NCBI GenBank assembly: GCA_017429205.1
Contig: JAFRPH010000101.1
Location: 1-9,163, forward strand
From: Bacteroidales bacterium
GTDB taxonomy: Bacteria; Bacteroidota; Bacteroidia; Bacteroidales; UBA932
Reading direction: 5' to 3'
Length of the DNA stretch: 9,163 nt
The first letter of the stretch is position 1. Every line of letters begins with the position of its first letter. Both the position numbers and the translations under genes were made by a program. Positions 1 through 6,630 of this stretch are shown piece by piece. The notes under the pieces were generated by a model that was given only the letters and a program-made list of their open reading frames with translations, was not told the origin of the DNA and searched no databases.

Positions 1-325
1 GGCCGTGCCCGCAGGCACGGAACCCTTTGGTCATCTCACCCAGCAACCCAACCCAACGGGTCGGCCCCGAAGGTTTCCAAAGGGCGATCGGAAAGCCCTT
101 TGGCCGTGCCCGCAGGCACGGAACCCTTTGGTCATCTCACCCAGCAACCCAACCCAACGGGTCGGCCCCGAAGGTTTCCAAAGGGCGATCGGAAAGCCCT
201 TTGGCCGCGCCCGCAGGCACGGAACCCTTTGGCTTTCATCGCCCAGCAATCAACCCAACGAATCGGCCCCGAAGGTTTCCAAAGGGCGATCGGAAAGCCC
301 TTTGGTGCGCCCGCAGGCGCATACC
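1..325. repeat. 101-bp tandem repeat array, three full copies plus a diverged partial copy, two hairpins per unit
   Basis: Full copies lie at 1-101, 102-202 and 203-303, and a decayed partial copy starts at 304. Copies 1 and 2 are essentially identical; copy 3 differs at scattered sites. Each unit has a short hairpin with arms CCGTGCC and GGCACGG around a CGCA loop (3-20 in copy 1). It also has a 9-bp perfect inverted repeat, CCAAAGGGC and GCCCTTTGG, around a 9-nt loop; the arms are 77-85/95-103, 178-186/196-204 and 279-287/297-305, so the second arm runs into the next unit. The array abuts the window edge, so more copies may lie to the left. It sits just downstream of the exonuclease stop codon, so it lies in the 3' region of that transcript. 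The unit is not a multiple of three, and the open frames crossing it look like by-products. Function is unknown; a REP/BIME-like extragenic palindromic array or an RNA-level 3' structure are options. Confidence 0.93.
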
Positions 326-367
326 CTCTTCAACATGGTTTCACAAACAGAGAACGAACCCCGCGTC

Positions 368-1366
368 TCAGTCCTCAAACGGGACACTCGACCGATCGGC
401 ATTGAGCAGCGCCGCCTCGGCATTGAACCGATACCCGGCCTCCTCGCGGCGGCGGAACTGCAGCTGCTTGGTATGGATATACGCCACATTCGGCTTCGTC
501 GCCTTCGCCGTGGTCACGCTCAGGGTCACACTCCCCGACTGCGAGGCCCGCAGACGCAGTCTGCACAGGATCGGACCGTGCTGGCGGCACTTCGCCAGTC
601 CGATATACTTGTCCGCGGCCTGCGGCACATACCCGGCCTCCTCCACCTGGCAGGCCTTGCCGCAGGTGGGGCACTTGGGCTGGTTCGCCAGCTCGCTGGC
701 CAGGGCGTCCGCCAGGGAGGGGAAGACCTCGCCCCGCGCCTTCCCGTGCCGGTGCTGGTCCGGGTGGATCAGCTGCTTGGGCGTGCGGGCGTACTTCACC
801 GCGTCCTCCGGATCGGGCATCCGCTGGAAGAGCAGGGCGGTGTAATAGGCGTCGTGGACGGCGTTGTGGAACTCCCTGTTCTCCTCCGGCCGGATCTCCA
901 TGCGCTCCATCGCGGGCTGGAGGCCCATGCGGTTGGGGAGCTTGAAGGCATCGGAGAACTGGTGCTGGATATCGCACATCGGCGGCAGGCTCGGATGGCA
1001 GTCGAAGAAGTCGAGGTTCTGCTGGAGCACGCTGACGTCGTCGCAGCCCCAGGTCAGGAGCAGGTACTCGTCCCCCTCGCGCTCGCACCACTCCACAAAG
1101 CGCGCCATCGCCTCGCCGAAGAGCGGGGCGTCGGCCACGGCCTCCTCGTCGATGTGGGTCATGCGCTCGATGCGCGGATGGATGCGCTGATAGCAGGTCG
1201 GATGGATCAGCACGGAGATGCTGTCCACGATATTCCTTTCGGCGTCGAGCTTCACCGCGCCGATCTGCAGCATCTCAAAAATCAGCCGGTCGCCCACCTC
1301 GCGGTAGACGCGGTTCTGATGATTCAGCGGCTGGTTCCACTCCAGGTCGATGACGATATAGTGCAT
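368..1366 (-). CDS. DEDDh-type 3'-5' exonuclease with C-terminal zinc-ribbon-like region
   Basis: A 332-residue protein of the DnaQ/RNase T-like exonuclease superfamily, expected to trim 3' ends of DNA or RNA with two metal ions. Motif I is D7-x-E9 (VIDLEW), followed by the usual QIGAVKLD strand (34-41). The motif II aspartate is D109 or D110 in WGCDD. Motif III is H167-x4-D172 (HNAVHD), the histidine variant that defines DEDDh. Its closest group by feel is the KapD/KinA-inhibitor-like exonucleases. Residues about 230-265 add C232-x2-C235 and C260-x2-H263, a plausible zinc-binding set, and a basic tail follows. This extension is not part of the core nuclease domain and may bind nucleic acid. 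The start is supported by AAAGGA about 9 nt upstream and by a strong promoter (TTCACA-17-TATAAT). The gene diverges from the serine dehydratase, and its 3' end faces the 101-bp hairpin array. The natural substrate cannot be read from sequence. Confidence 0.87.
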   Translation of the reverse strand: MHYIVIDLEWNQPLNHQNRVYREVGDRLIFEMLQIGAVKLDAERNIVDSISVLIHPTCYQRIHPRIERMTHIDEEAVADAPLFGEAMARFVEWCEREGDEYLLLTWGCDDVSVLQQNLDFFDCHPSLPPMCDIQHQFSDAFKLPNRMGLQPAMERMEIRPEENREFHNAVHDAYYTALLFQRMPDPEDAVKYARTPKQLIHPDQHRHGKARGEVFPSLADALASELANQPKCPTCGKACQVEEAGYVPQAADKYIGLAKCRQHGPILCRLRLRASQSGSVTLSVTTAKATKPNVAYIHTKQLQFRRREEAGYRFNAEAALLNADRSSVPFED

Positions 1367-1420
1367 GAGGTTCCGTCCTTTGATGCTTGATGCCCCGCCG
1401 GGATGACGGCAGGCCGTTCC

Positions 1421-1449
1421 ATTATAGCACAGGCGGCGCGGCTTGTGAA
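1421..1449 (-). promoter_or_regulatory. Promoter for the exonuclease gene
   Basis: Read on the minus strand, TTCACA (1444-1449) is followed after 17 bp by a perfect TATAAT (1421-1426) preceded by TG at the extended -10 position. Transcription would start near 1414, giving a leader of about 45-50 nt before the ATG at 1366. This is a strong housekeeping sigma-type promoter by inspection. Confidence 0.78.
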
Positions 1450-1462
1450 GCGCTTTTCCCTC

Positions 1463-1490
1463 TTGATTTCCGGGGTCGATATGCTATCAT
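1463..1490 (+). promoter_or_regulatory. Promoter for the serine dehydratase operon
   Basis: TTGATT (1463-1468), a 16-bp spacer and an extended -10, TG-C-TATCAT (1482-1490), place the transcription start near 1497. Its -35 box lies only 13 bp from the -35 box of the divergent exonuclease promoter, so the two polymerases compete or are co-regulated. The promoter lies downstream of every in-frame ATG in the long open frame, which argues that translation begins at 1516 or 1525. Confidence 0.65.
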
Positions 1491-1524
1491 ATTCAATGAA
1501 GAGAAAACCCGGGAAGTGATCCGC

Positions 1525-2724
1525 TTGCGCAGCATCCGCAGTCTCTACAAGATCGGCCACGGCCCGTCGAGCTCCCACACGGTCGGACCGTACAACGCCG
1601 CCCTGCGGTTCCGCGCCGAGTGCCCGGAGGCCGACGCCTTCGCGGTCACGCTCTACGGCTCCCTCGCCTTGACGGGCGAGGGCCACGGCACGATGAAGGC
1701 CGTCCGCTCAGCGATCCCCGGCGCGCAGGTCACCTGCGACCCCGACGCCGCCGGCCTCCCGCACCCCAACACGATGCGCTTCACCGCCCTGCGCGGCGGG
1801 CAGGTCCTGCGCGAGGTGCACGCCTTCTCCGTGGGCGGGGGCAGCGTCGTCTTTGAGCACGAGCGCGGGCAGCAGCCGCCCGAGGTCTATCCGGAGAAGA
1901 ACCTGACGGAGATCCTCGGCGCCTGCCGCCGGGAGGGTCTCCCCCTGCCGGCCTTCATCCGGGAGCGGGAGGGCGAGGATCTCGACGCCTGGCTGCGGGA
2001 GGTCTGGCAGGCCATGCGCGCGGCGATCGCGCGGGGGCTGAACACCGAGGGCATCCTCCCCGGCGGCCTCGAGGTCAGCCGGAAGGCAAAGCTCCTCCGC
2101 CTGCAGCGCTGCTACAACGAGAGCCCCGACGTCACGATGAGCCGCACGATCGCCTCCTACGCCTACGCGGTCAGCGAGGAGAACGCGGCGGAGAACATCG
2201 TGGTCACGGCCCCGACCTGCGGCAGCTGCGGGGTGATCCCGGCGGTCTTCTTCTATATGCAGGAGGACCGCGGCTTCCCGGAGGCGGAGATCCTCGACGC
2301 CCTGGCCGTGGCGGGCCTGATCGGCAACGTGATCCGCACCAACGCCAGCATCTCCGGCGCGGAGTGCGGCTGCCAGGCGGAGATCGGGAGCGCCTGCTCG
2401 ATGGCCGCGGCGGGCCTCGCCGCTCTCTACCGGCTGAACCTCGACCAGATCGAGTACGCGGCGGAGATCGCGATGGAGCATCACCTGGGCCTCACCTGCG
2501 ACCCGGTCGGCGGCCTGGTGCAGATCCCCTGCATCGAGCGCAACGCCGTGGCGGCCCTGCGCGCCATCCACGCGGTGGATCTCTCCCGCTTCCTCTATCA
2601 GACGCGGAAGATCTCCTTCGACGTGGTCCTCGACACCATGTACCAGACCGGCCGCGACATGAACGAAAAGTACCGCGAGACGGCCCACGGCGGGCTTGCC
2701 CAGATGTATCAAAGGAAGAAATAG
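1525..2724 (+). CDS. sdaA: L-serine ammonia-lyase (L-serine dehydratase), Fe-S dependent, single chain
   Basis: Converts L-serine to pyruvate and ammonia in the cytoplasm, using a 4Fe-4S cluster as Lewis acid. The roughly 400-residue product has the N-terminal family signature YKIGHGPSSSHTVGP, with the alpha and beta parts in one polypeptide. Cys283 (GCQAEIG), Cys325 (CDPVGG) and Cys336 (QIPCIERN) reproduce the 42- and 11-residue spacing of the cluster ligands known in the Legionella enzyme. Extra cysteines at 232, 235 and 281 (APTCGSCG, GAECGC) belong to this sub-clade. The open frame extends back to 1387, but the promoter at 1463-1490 lies inside that extension. I therefore chose TTG at 1525, giving MRSIRSLYKIG as in relatives, with GGGAAG 8 nt upstream; GTG at 1516 is the alternative. 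It is the first gene of the rightward run, and DUF4160 begins 18 bp after its stop. A role in serine catabolism for pyruvate and nitrogen supply is likely. Confidence 0.95.
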   Translation: MRSIRSLYKIGHGPSSSHTVGPYNAALRFRAECPEADAFAVTLYGSLALTGEGHGTMKAVRSAIPGAQVTCDPDAAGLPHPNTMRFTALRGGQVLREVHAFSVGGGSVVFEHERGQQPPEVYPEKNLTEILGACRREGLPLPAFIREREGEDLDAWLREVWQAMRAAIARGLNTEGILPGGLEVSRKAKLLRLQRCYNESPDVTMSRTIASYAYAVSEENAAENIVVTAPTCGSCGVIPAVFFYMQEDRGFPEAEILDALAVAGLIGNVIRTNASISGAECGCQAEIGSACSMAAAGLAALYRLNLDQIEYAAEIAMEHHLGLTCDPVGGLVQIPCIERNAVAALRAIHAVDLSRFLYQTRKISFDVVLDTMYQTGRDMNEKYRETAHGGLAQMYQRKK

Positions 2725-2742
2725 AAAGCAGGAGATGAAAGC

Positions 2743-3009
2743 ATGCCGGAGATCAGCAGGTTTTACGGTTTGATCGTGAAGATGATCTTCAATGACAGCG
2801 ACAAGCATCATAAGCCGCATGTTCACGTTTATTACGGAGAATACGAGGCCAGCGTCGGACTGGACGGAGAAGTCCTCGACGGAAGGCTCCCGGTCAAGCA
2901 GTACCGGATGCTGGCCGGATGGATGGCTATCCATGAAGACGAACTGTACGAAGCCTGGAATCGTGCCGTGAGAAGCATCGCGTTTGAGAAGATCGAACCG
3001 CTGCGGTGA
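2743..3009 (+). CDS. DUF4160 family protein (toxin-antitoxin-like pair, first gene)
   Basis: An 88-residue protein recognisable as DUF4160 from MPEISRFYGLIVKM at the start and the histidine-rich KHHKPHVHVYYGEYEA segment (about 21-36), followed by a short helical C-terminal half (AGWMAIHEDELYEAWNRA). The family is uncharacterised biochemically. It is often found directly before a DUF2442 gene, as here, and such pairs have been proposed as toxin-antitoxin-like modules; which partner would be toxic is not clear. The ribosome site AGGAGA sits 7 nt before the ATG. The gene follows the serine dehydratase stop by 18 bp and could be read from the same promoter. Its codons are visibly less GC-biased than the flanking genes, which suggests a separate acquisition. 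Confidence 0.88.
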   Translation: MPEISRFYGLIVKMIFNDSDKHHKPHVHVYYGEYEASVGLDGEVLDGRLPVKQYRMLAGWMAIHEDELYEAWNRAVRSIAFEKIEPLR

Positions 3010-3025
3010 ATCAGGAGGAAAGAAT

Positions 3026-3316
3026 ATGTTTATCAGCAATGGCATTGTCTATGGCAGCAGTCCCCATCTCCCCATCAAAGTGGAACAGGTAAAAGTCCTG
3101 CCGGACCGGATGATGCTGATCCGCTTCAACAACGGGGAGACCCGGCTGTTTGACACGACCCTGCTGCAGGGAGCCGTCTATGAACCCCTGCGCGATCAGG
3201 AAATCCTGGCACGCCCGGAGATCAGCCACGGCATTGTTACCTGGCTGGACGGGGAAATCGACTGCGCGCCGGAATACATGTACGACCACAGCTACGAATA
3301 CCCGATGGTCGGCTGA
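3026..3316 (+). CDS. DUF2442 family protein (toxin-antitoxin-like pair, second gene)
   Basis: A 96-residue DUF2442 protein. The typical pattern is VEQVKVLPDRMMLIRFNNGETRLFD (about 18-42), followed by the repeatedly seen ending in which the region around GIVTWLDGEIDCAPEYMYDHS (about 72-92) names an acidic, aromatic strand and tail. No helix-turn-helix is fused, unlike some longer relatives. The start is the ATG at 3026, preceded by a near-perfect AGGAGG (3013-3018) 7 nt upstream; an open frame reaching back to 2984 would overlap the DUF4160 gene and has no comparable ribosome site. The 16-bp gap to DUF4160 implies co-translation as a module. Family function is unknown; the pairing is the main clue. 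Confidence 0.87.
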   Translation: MFISNGIVYGSSPHLPIKVEQVKVLPDRMMLIRFNNGETRLFDTTLLQGAVYEPLRDQEILARPEISHGIVTWLDGEIDCAPEYMYDHSYEYPMVG

Positions 3317-3352
3317 ACGGCATCCATTCATCTGCTGAACGGAGTGACATGC

Positions 3353-4741
3353 ATGAAACACTATGACGTCGTGATCATCGGTGCGGGACCGGGCGGCATC
3401 TTCGCGGCCTGGGAACTGCACGACAAGGCCCCCGCACTCAAGGTGGCCGTGCTCGAGGCCGGCGGCCCGCTGAGCGAACGCCGCTGCCCCATCGACGGGG
3501 ACCGGATCAGGACCTGCGTCGGCTGCAAGACCTGCTCGATCATGTCGGGCTTCGGCGGGGCCGGGGCCTTCTCCGACGGGAAATACAACATCACCAACGA
3601 CTTCGGCGGCACGCTCTGGGAGCACATCGGCCGGGCGCAGGCCCTCGAGCTGATGCACTACGTGGACGGGATCAATGTCGCCCACGGCGGCCGGGGGACG
3701 CGCATGTTCTCCACCGCCGGCACGCAGTTCAAGAAGCTCTGCATGCAGAACAAGCTCAAGCTCCTCGACGCCTCGGTCCGCCACCTCGGCACCGACATCA
3801 ACTATCAGGTCCTCGGGGAGATCTACGCCGCCCTGGCCTCGCACATCGACTTCGTCTTCCACAGCCCGGTGGAGCGGATCGAGGTCCTGCCAGAGGGGAA
3901 GGGCTATGTGGCGCACACGGCGAAGGAGTCCTTCTCCTGCGACAAGTGCGTCGTCAGCGTCGGCCGCAGCGGGAGCAAGTGGATGGAGACCGTCTGCCGT
4001 GAGCTCGGCATCCCCACCCTCTCCAACCGCGTCGACCTCGGCGTGCGCGTCGAACTGCCGGCGGTCATCTTCGAGCACCTGACCGACGAGCTCTACGAGA
4101 GCAAGATCGTCTACCGGACCGAGAAGTTCGAGGACCAGGTGCGCACCTTCTGCATGAACCCGCACGGGGTCGTCGTCAACGAGAACACCAACGGCATCGT
4201 GACCGTCAACGGCCACAGTTTCGAGAGCCCCGACCTGCGGACGGAGAACACGAACTTCGCCCTGCTGGTCAGCAAGCATTTTTCCAAGCCGTTCAAGGAC
4301 TCCAACGGCTACGGCGAGTCGATCGCCCGGCTGAGCAACATGCTCGGCGGCGGGGTGATCATGCAGCGCTTCGGCGACCTGATCCGCGGGCGGCGCTCCA
4401 CGCCCACGCGCATCGAGGAGGGCTTCGTCACCCCGACCCTCGCCGCCACTCCCGGCGACCTGAGCCTCGTCCTGCCCAAGCGGATCCTCGACGGCATCAT
4501 GGAGATGATCTTCGCCCTGGACAAGATCGCCCCCGGCACCGCCAACGACGACACCCTGCTCTACGGCGTGGAGGTCAAGTTCTACAACATGGAGGTCGCC
4601 GTGGACGAGAACCTCGAGACGCCCCTCCCGGGCCTGTACATGATCGGCGACGGCAGCGGCGTCACCCACTCCCTCTCCCACGCCTCGGCCAGCGGCGTCT
4701 TTGTGGCGAGGCGGATCGCCGGGTGCGGCAAGGAGGCGTAA
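3353..4741 (+). CDS. FAD-dependent dehydrogenase, COG2509-like NAD(P)/FAD oxidoreductase
   Basis: A 462-residue flavoprotein. The N-terminus is a Rossmann dinucleotide-binding fold, DVVIIGAGPGGIFAAWEL, with G10-x-G12-x2-G15 and an acidic residue (E35 in VLEAG) that would bind the FAD ribose. A second FAD contact, GLYMIGDGSG, lies close to the C-terminus. A cysteine cluster C55-x2-C58-x2-C61 (CVGCKTC) and the glycine-rich MSGFGGAGAFSDGKYN segment follow the Rossmann fold and are hallmarks of this uncharacterised dehydrogenase group. Related C-terminal segments (TPTRIEEGFVTPT) are also present. The substrate is unknown. I use the ATG at 3353 because GGAG at 3341-3344 is well spaced for it; an in-frame GTG at 3344 overlaps that ribosome site. 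It starts 36 bp after DUF2442 and its 3' end carries the ribosome site (AAGGAGG, 4730-4736) of the next gene, so the two are co-transcribed. Confidence 0.9.
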   Translation: MKHYDVVIIGAGPGGIFAAWELHDKAPALKVAVLEAGGPLSERRCPIDGDRIRTCVGCKTCSIMSGFGGAGAFSDGKYNITNDFGGTLWEHIGRAQALELMHYVDGINVAHGGRGTRMFSTAGTQFKKLCMQNKLKLLDASVRHLGTDINYQVLGEIYAALASHIDFVFHSPVERIEVLPEGKGYVAHTAKESFSCDKCVVSVGRSGSKWMETVCRELGIPTLSNRVDLGVRVELPAVIFEHLTDELYESKIVYRTEKFEDQVRTFCMNPHGVVVNENTNGIVTVNGHSFESPDLRTENTNFALLVSKHFSKPFKDSNGYGESIARLSNMLGGGVIMQRFGDLIRGRRSTPTRIEEGFVTPTLAATPGDLSLVLPKRILDGIMEMIFALDKIAPGTANDDTLLYGVEVKFYNMEVAVDENLETPLPGLYMIGDGSGVTHSLSHASASGVFVARRIAGCGKEA

Positions 4742-4746
4742 AAGCG

Positions 4747-5283
4747 ATGGCATTCAAGGACAAGGCCCTCAAACGGATGGCGGAGAAGCTGAACCGCGCG
4801 GGCATCGCCTACACCGTCGGCGCGGGCTGGCTGCTCTGCGTCCGCGGCGTCACCGACACCTTCCACGATTTCGACGTCCTGGTGCCCTTCGCGCAGGCGG
4901 AGGTAGCCGACCGCGTGCTGACGAAGCTCGGCATGCGCGGGGAGGTCCGGGAGGGCGAAAAGACTTTCCGCGCCTCCTATCACTTTGACGGGGCGGATAT
5001 CGACCTGTGCGCCGGCATGGATCTCGGAGGCGGCCTGCACGCCGTCCTCGACGAGACGAGCTGCGAGCGCGAGGAGACCGTCCTCGGCGTCCCGGTCCGC
5101 GCGGGCTATCTCGAGGACTGGTATGTGTGGTATTCCCTCTTCGGGAGGACGCAGAAGGCGGAGGCCCTGGAGGCCCGGTTCGCCGCCCGTCCCCCGGAGC
5201 ACCCGGAGCGCTTCACCGCCTGCGCAGACGGCCCCCTCCCGGAGGAGCTCGCCGAAAAGGTGCGGAAGCTCTGCGGGAAATAA
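4747..5283 (+). CDS. Nucleotidyltransferase-fold protein (MNT/AbiEii-like)
   Basis: A 178-residue protein resembling the polymerase-beta-type nucleotidyltransferase fold. GAGW (25-28) sits where the glycine motif lies in this fold, HDFDVLV gives D41-x-D43 as the paired metal-binding acids, and the later DIDLC supplies D84/D86 as the third acid on a strand. This arrangement is seen in stand-alone minimal transferases and in AbiEii-like or aminoglycoside-adenylyltransferase-like proteins. No partner such as a HEPN domain protein is adjacent, so a toxin-antitoxin role is not supported here; a housekeeping transferase or inactive homologue is equally possible. AAGGAGG lies 10 nt before the chosen ATG, within the end of the FAD gene, and the FAD stop is 5 bp upstream. 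A GTG start at 4723 would overlap the FAD gene and is less likely. Confidence 0.66.
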   Translation: MAFKDKALKRMAEKLNRAGIAYTVGAGWLLCVRGVTDTFHDFDVLVPFAQAEVADRVLTKLGMRGEVREGEKTFRASYHFDGADIDLCAGMDLGGGLHAVLDETSCEREETVLGVPVRAGYLEDWYVWYSLFGRTQKAEALEARFAARPPEHPERFTACADGPLPEELAEKVRKLCGK

Positions 5284-5311
5284 TCCCATCAACTGAAAGG
5301 AAGCAAAAAAC

Positions 5312-6049
5312 ATGTCCAGACTGGGCGATCTGATCCGCACCGAGCGGATCCGTCAGAAAATGACCCCGAAGCAGGTGGCGCGCAAGTGCGGCGTCAGCGA
5401 GAGTTATATCATGGCCGTGGAGGCCGGGACCCGCATCATCCAGGATGAGCAGGCCCGGCGGATCCTGCGCTCGATCGGCCTGAAGCAGCAGAACGAGGCC
5501 GACTTCACCCTCGACGACATCGCCGCAACGGTCGACCTCGCGCAGGCCAGGCCCTCCCTGGCCCAGGCCGTCGCCGCCAAGCCGAAGCAGCCGGAGGCCG
5601 TCAAGGTGGCCTCCACCGAGCCGGAGAAGAAGGACGAGGGCGTCCAGGGCTCCATCTGGCTCGACGCGCTCAAGAGCGTGCTGAAGAACGTGCCGGTGAT
5701 CAACGCGGTCATGCAGCCCGTGGATCACCGCCTGTTCCCGATCCTCCAGGGCCGCATCGAGGGCGCGAACCCCGACAAGGTCTTCTACTTCAAGGTGCCC
5801 GACGACTCCATGCGCGGCTTCCGCATCCACCAGAACGACCTCGCGCTGATCGTCCCGGCCCAGAGCCCGATCGACGGCGCGGTGATGCTCATCGAGTACA
5901 ACGGCCGCCGGAATCTCCGCAAGGTGAAAAAACTCGATGCCACCACCTTCCTCCTGCAGAGCTACAACCGGGAGTACGAGGCCGAGAACCTGCAGATCAG
6001 CGAGATGACCTGCATGGGCCGCGCGGTGAGGATCGAGTTTGAGCCCTGA
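5312..6049 (+). CDS. XRE-family regulator with C-terminal S24/LexA-like domain
   Basis: A 245-residue transcription factor. Residues 5-55 form a Cro/CI-type helix-turn-helix (LIRTERIRQKMTPKQVARKC, then VSESYIMAVEAGTR). A low-complexity linker (about 75-112, rich in Ala, Pro, Lys and Glu) leads to an S24 peptidase-like fold from about 140. The nucleophile region is PDDSMRGFRIHQNDLALI with S166 at the LexA Ser119 position. Counting without gaps, LexA Lys156 corresponds to R203 in NLRKVKKL; K204 is adjacent. No Ala-Gly cleavage site is seen in the linker. The domain may therefore sense or dimerise rather than cleave itself. The ribosome site is AAAGGAAG about 8 nt before the ATG. The next gene, a chromate transporter, starts 14 bp after the stop, so it may regulate these transporters or the whole run. 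Confidence 0.85.
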   Translation: MSRLGDLIRTERIRQKMTPKQVARKCGVSESYIMAVEAGTRIIQDEQARRILRSIGLKQQNEADFTLDDIAATVDLAQARPSLAQAVAAKPKQPEAVKVASTEPEKKDEGVQGSIWLDALKSVLKNVPVINAVMQPVDHRLFPILQGRIEGANPDKVFYFKVPDDSMRGFRIHQNDLALIVPAQSPIDGAVMLIEYNGRRNLRKVKKLDATTFLLQSYNREYEAENLQISEMTCMGRAVRIEFEP

Positions 6050-6063
6050 AGACGGAGGGTTGT

Positions 6064-6630
6064 ATGCTGCTCACGCTGTTTCTGACCTTCGCGAAGATCG
6101 GGCTGGTGACCTTCGGCGGCGGGTACGCGATGATCGCGGTGATCGAGCACGTCTGCGTGACCGAGAAGCAATGGATCACGCTCGAAGACCTCCGCAATAT
6201 CACCGTCATCGCGGAATCCACCCCCGGGCCCGTGGCCATCAACTGCGCCACCTTCGTCGGATACCGGCAGAAGGGCATCGCGGGCGCCGTCGCCGCGACC
6301 GTCGGCGTGGTCCTGCCCTCCTTCGTCATCATCTTCCTGATCTCCCTCTTCCTGGACCGCTTTCTGGAGATCGCCTGGGTGGCCCACGCCTTCCGCGGCA
6401 TCCGCGCGGCCGTCGGCATCCTGATCGTCGACGTGGCCGTCCGCATGATCCGCACCATGCCGAAGGACCCCCTGCGCGTCGCGATCCTCGTCTGTGCCTC
6501 CGCGGCGATGCTGCTGATCAATCTCTTCGCCTGGAAGATCTCGACGATCACCCTGCTGCTGGCCTCCGGCGCGGTCAGCCTCGCCTTCTTCCTGCTGCGC
6601 GGCGCACGGAAGGGCGGTGACGCCCCGTGA
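6064..6630 (+). CDS. chrA: Chromate transporter family protein, first half-size subunit
   Basis: A 188-residue integral membrane protein of the CHR (chromate ion transporter) family, half the size of classical two-domain ChrA. Two family signatures are visible: FGGGYAM near residues 17-23 and ESTPGPVAINCATFVGY at about 51-67. At least four long hydrophobic stretches follow, including LPSFVIIFLISLFL and the C-terminal TLLLASGAVSLAFFLL. GGAGGG lies 4-10 nt before the ATG, and the XRE-S24 regulator ends 14 bp upstream. Its stop overlaps the next gene's GTG by 4 bp, so the two are translationally coupled and probably pair to form one transporter. Short paired CHR proteins in Bacillota (compare YwrA/YwrB in Bacillus) confer chromate resistance in some cases, but the native anion in this organism is unknown. 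Confidence 0.93.
   Translation: MLLTLFLTFAKIGLVTFGGGYAMIAVIEHVCVTEKQWITLEDLRNITVIAESTPGPVAINCATFVGYRQKGIAGAVAATVGVVLPSFVIIFLISLFLDRFLEIAWVAHAFRGIRAAVGILIVDVAVRMIRTMPKDPLRVAILVCASAAMLLINLFAWKISTITLLLASGAVSLAFFLLRGARKGGDAP

Noticed and set aside
1..303. CRISPR or coding repeat
   Set aside because: The units are 101-bp tandem copies without unique spacers and not a multiple of three; they are palindromic repeats.
5..1390. Long plus-strand open frame across the repeat array and the exonuclease
   Set aside because: It reads through non-coding 101-bp repeats and then antisense to a gene with clear exonuclease motifs and its own promoter; the product is a GC-driven shadow.
1708..3045. Long minus-strand open frame opposite serine dehydratase and the DUF pair
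   Set aside because: No motif or ribosome site, and the opposite strand holds well-recognised genes; high GC keeps antisense frames open.
3011..4753. 580-residue minus-strand frame opposite the FAD gene
   Set aside because: Composition is a shadow of the FAD-dehydrogenase codons; no recognisable domain.
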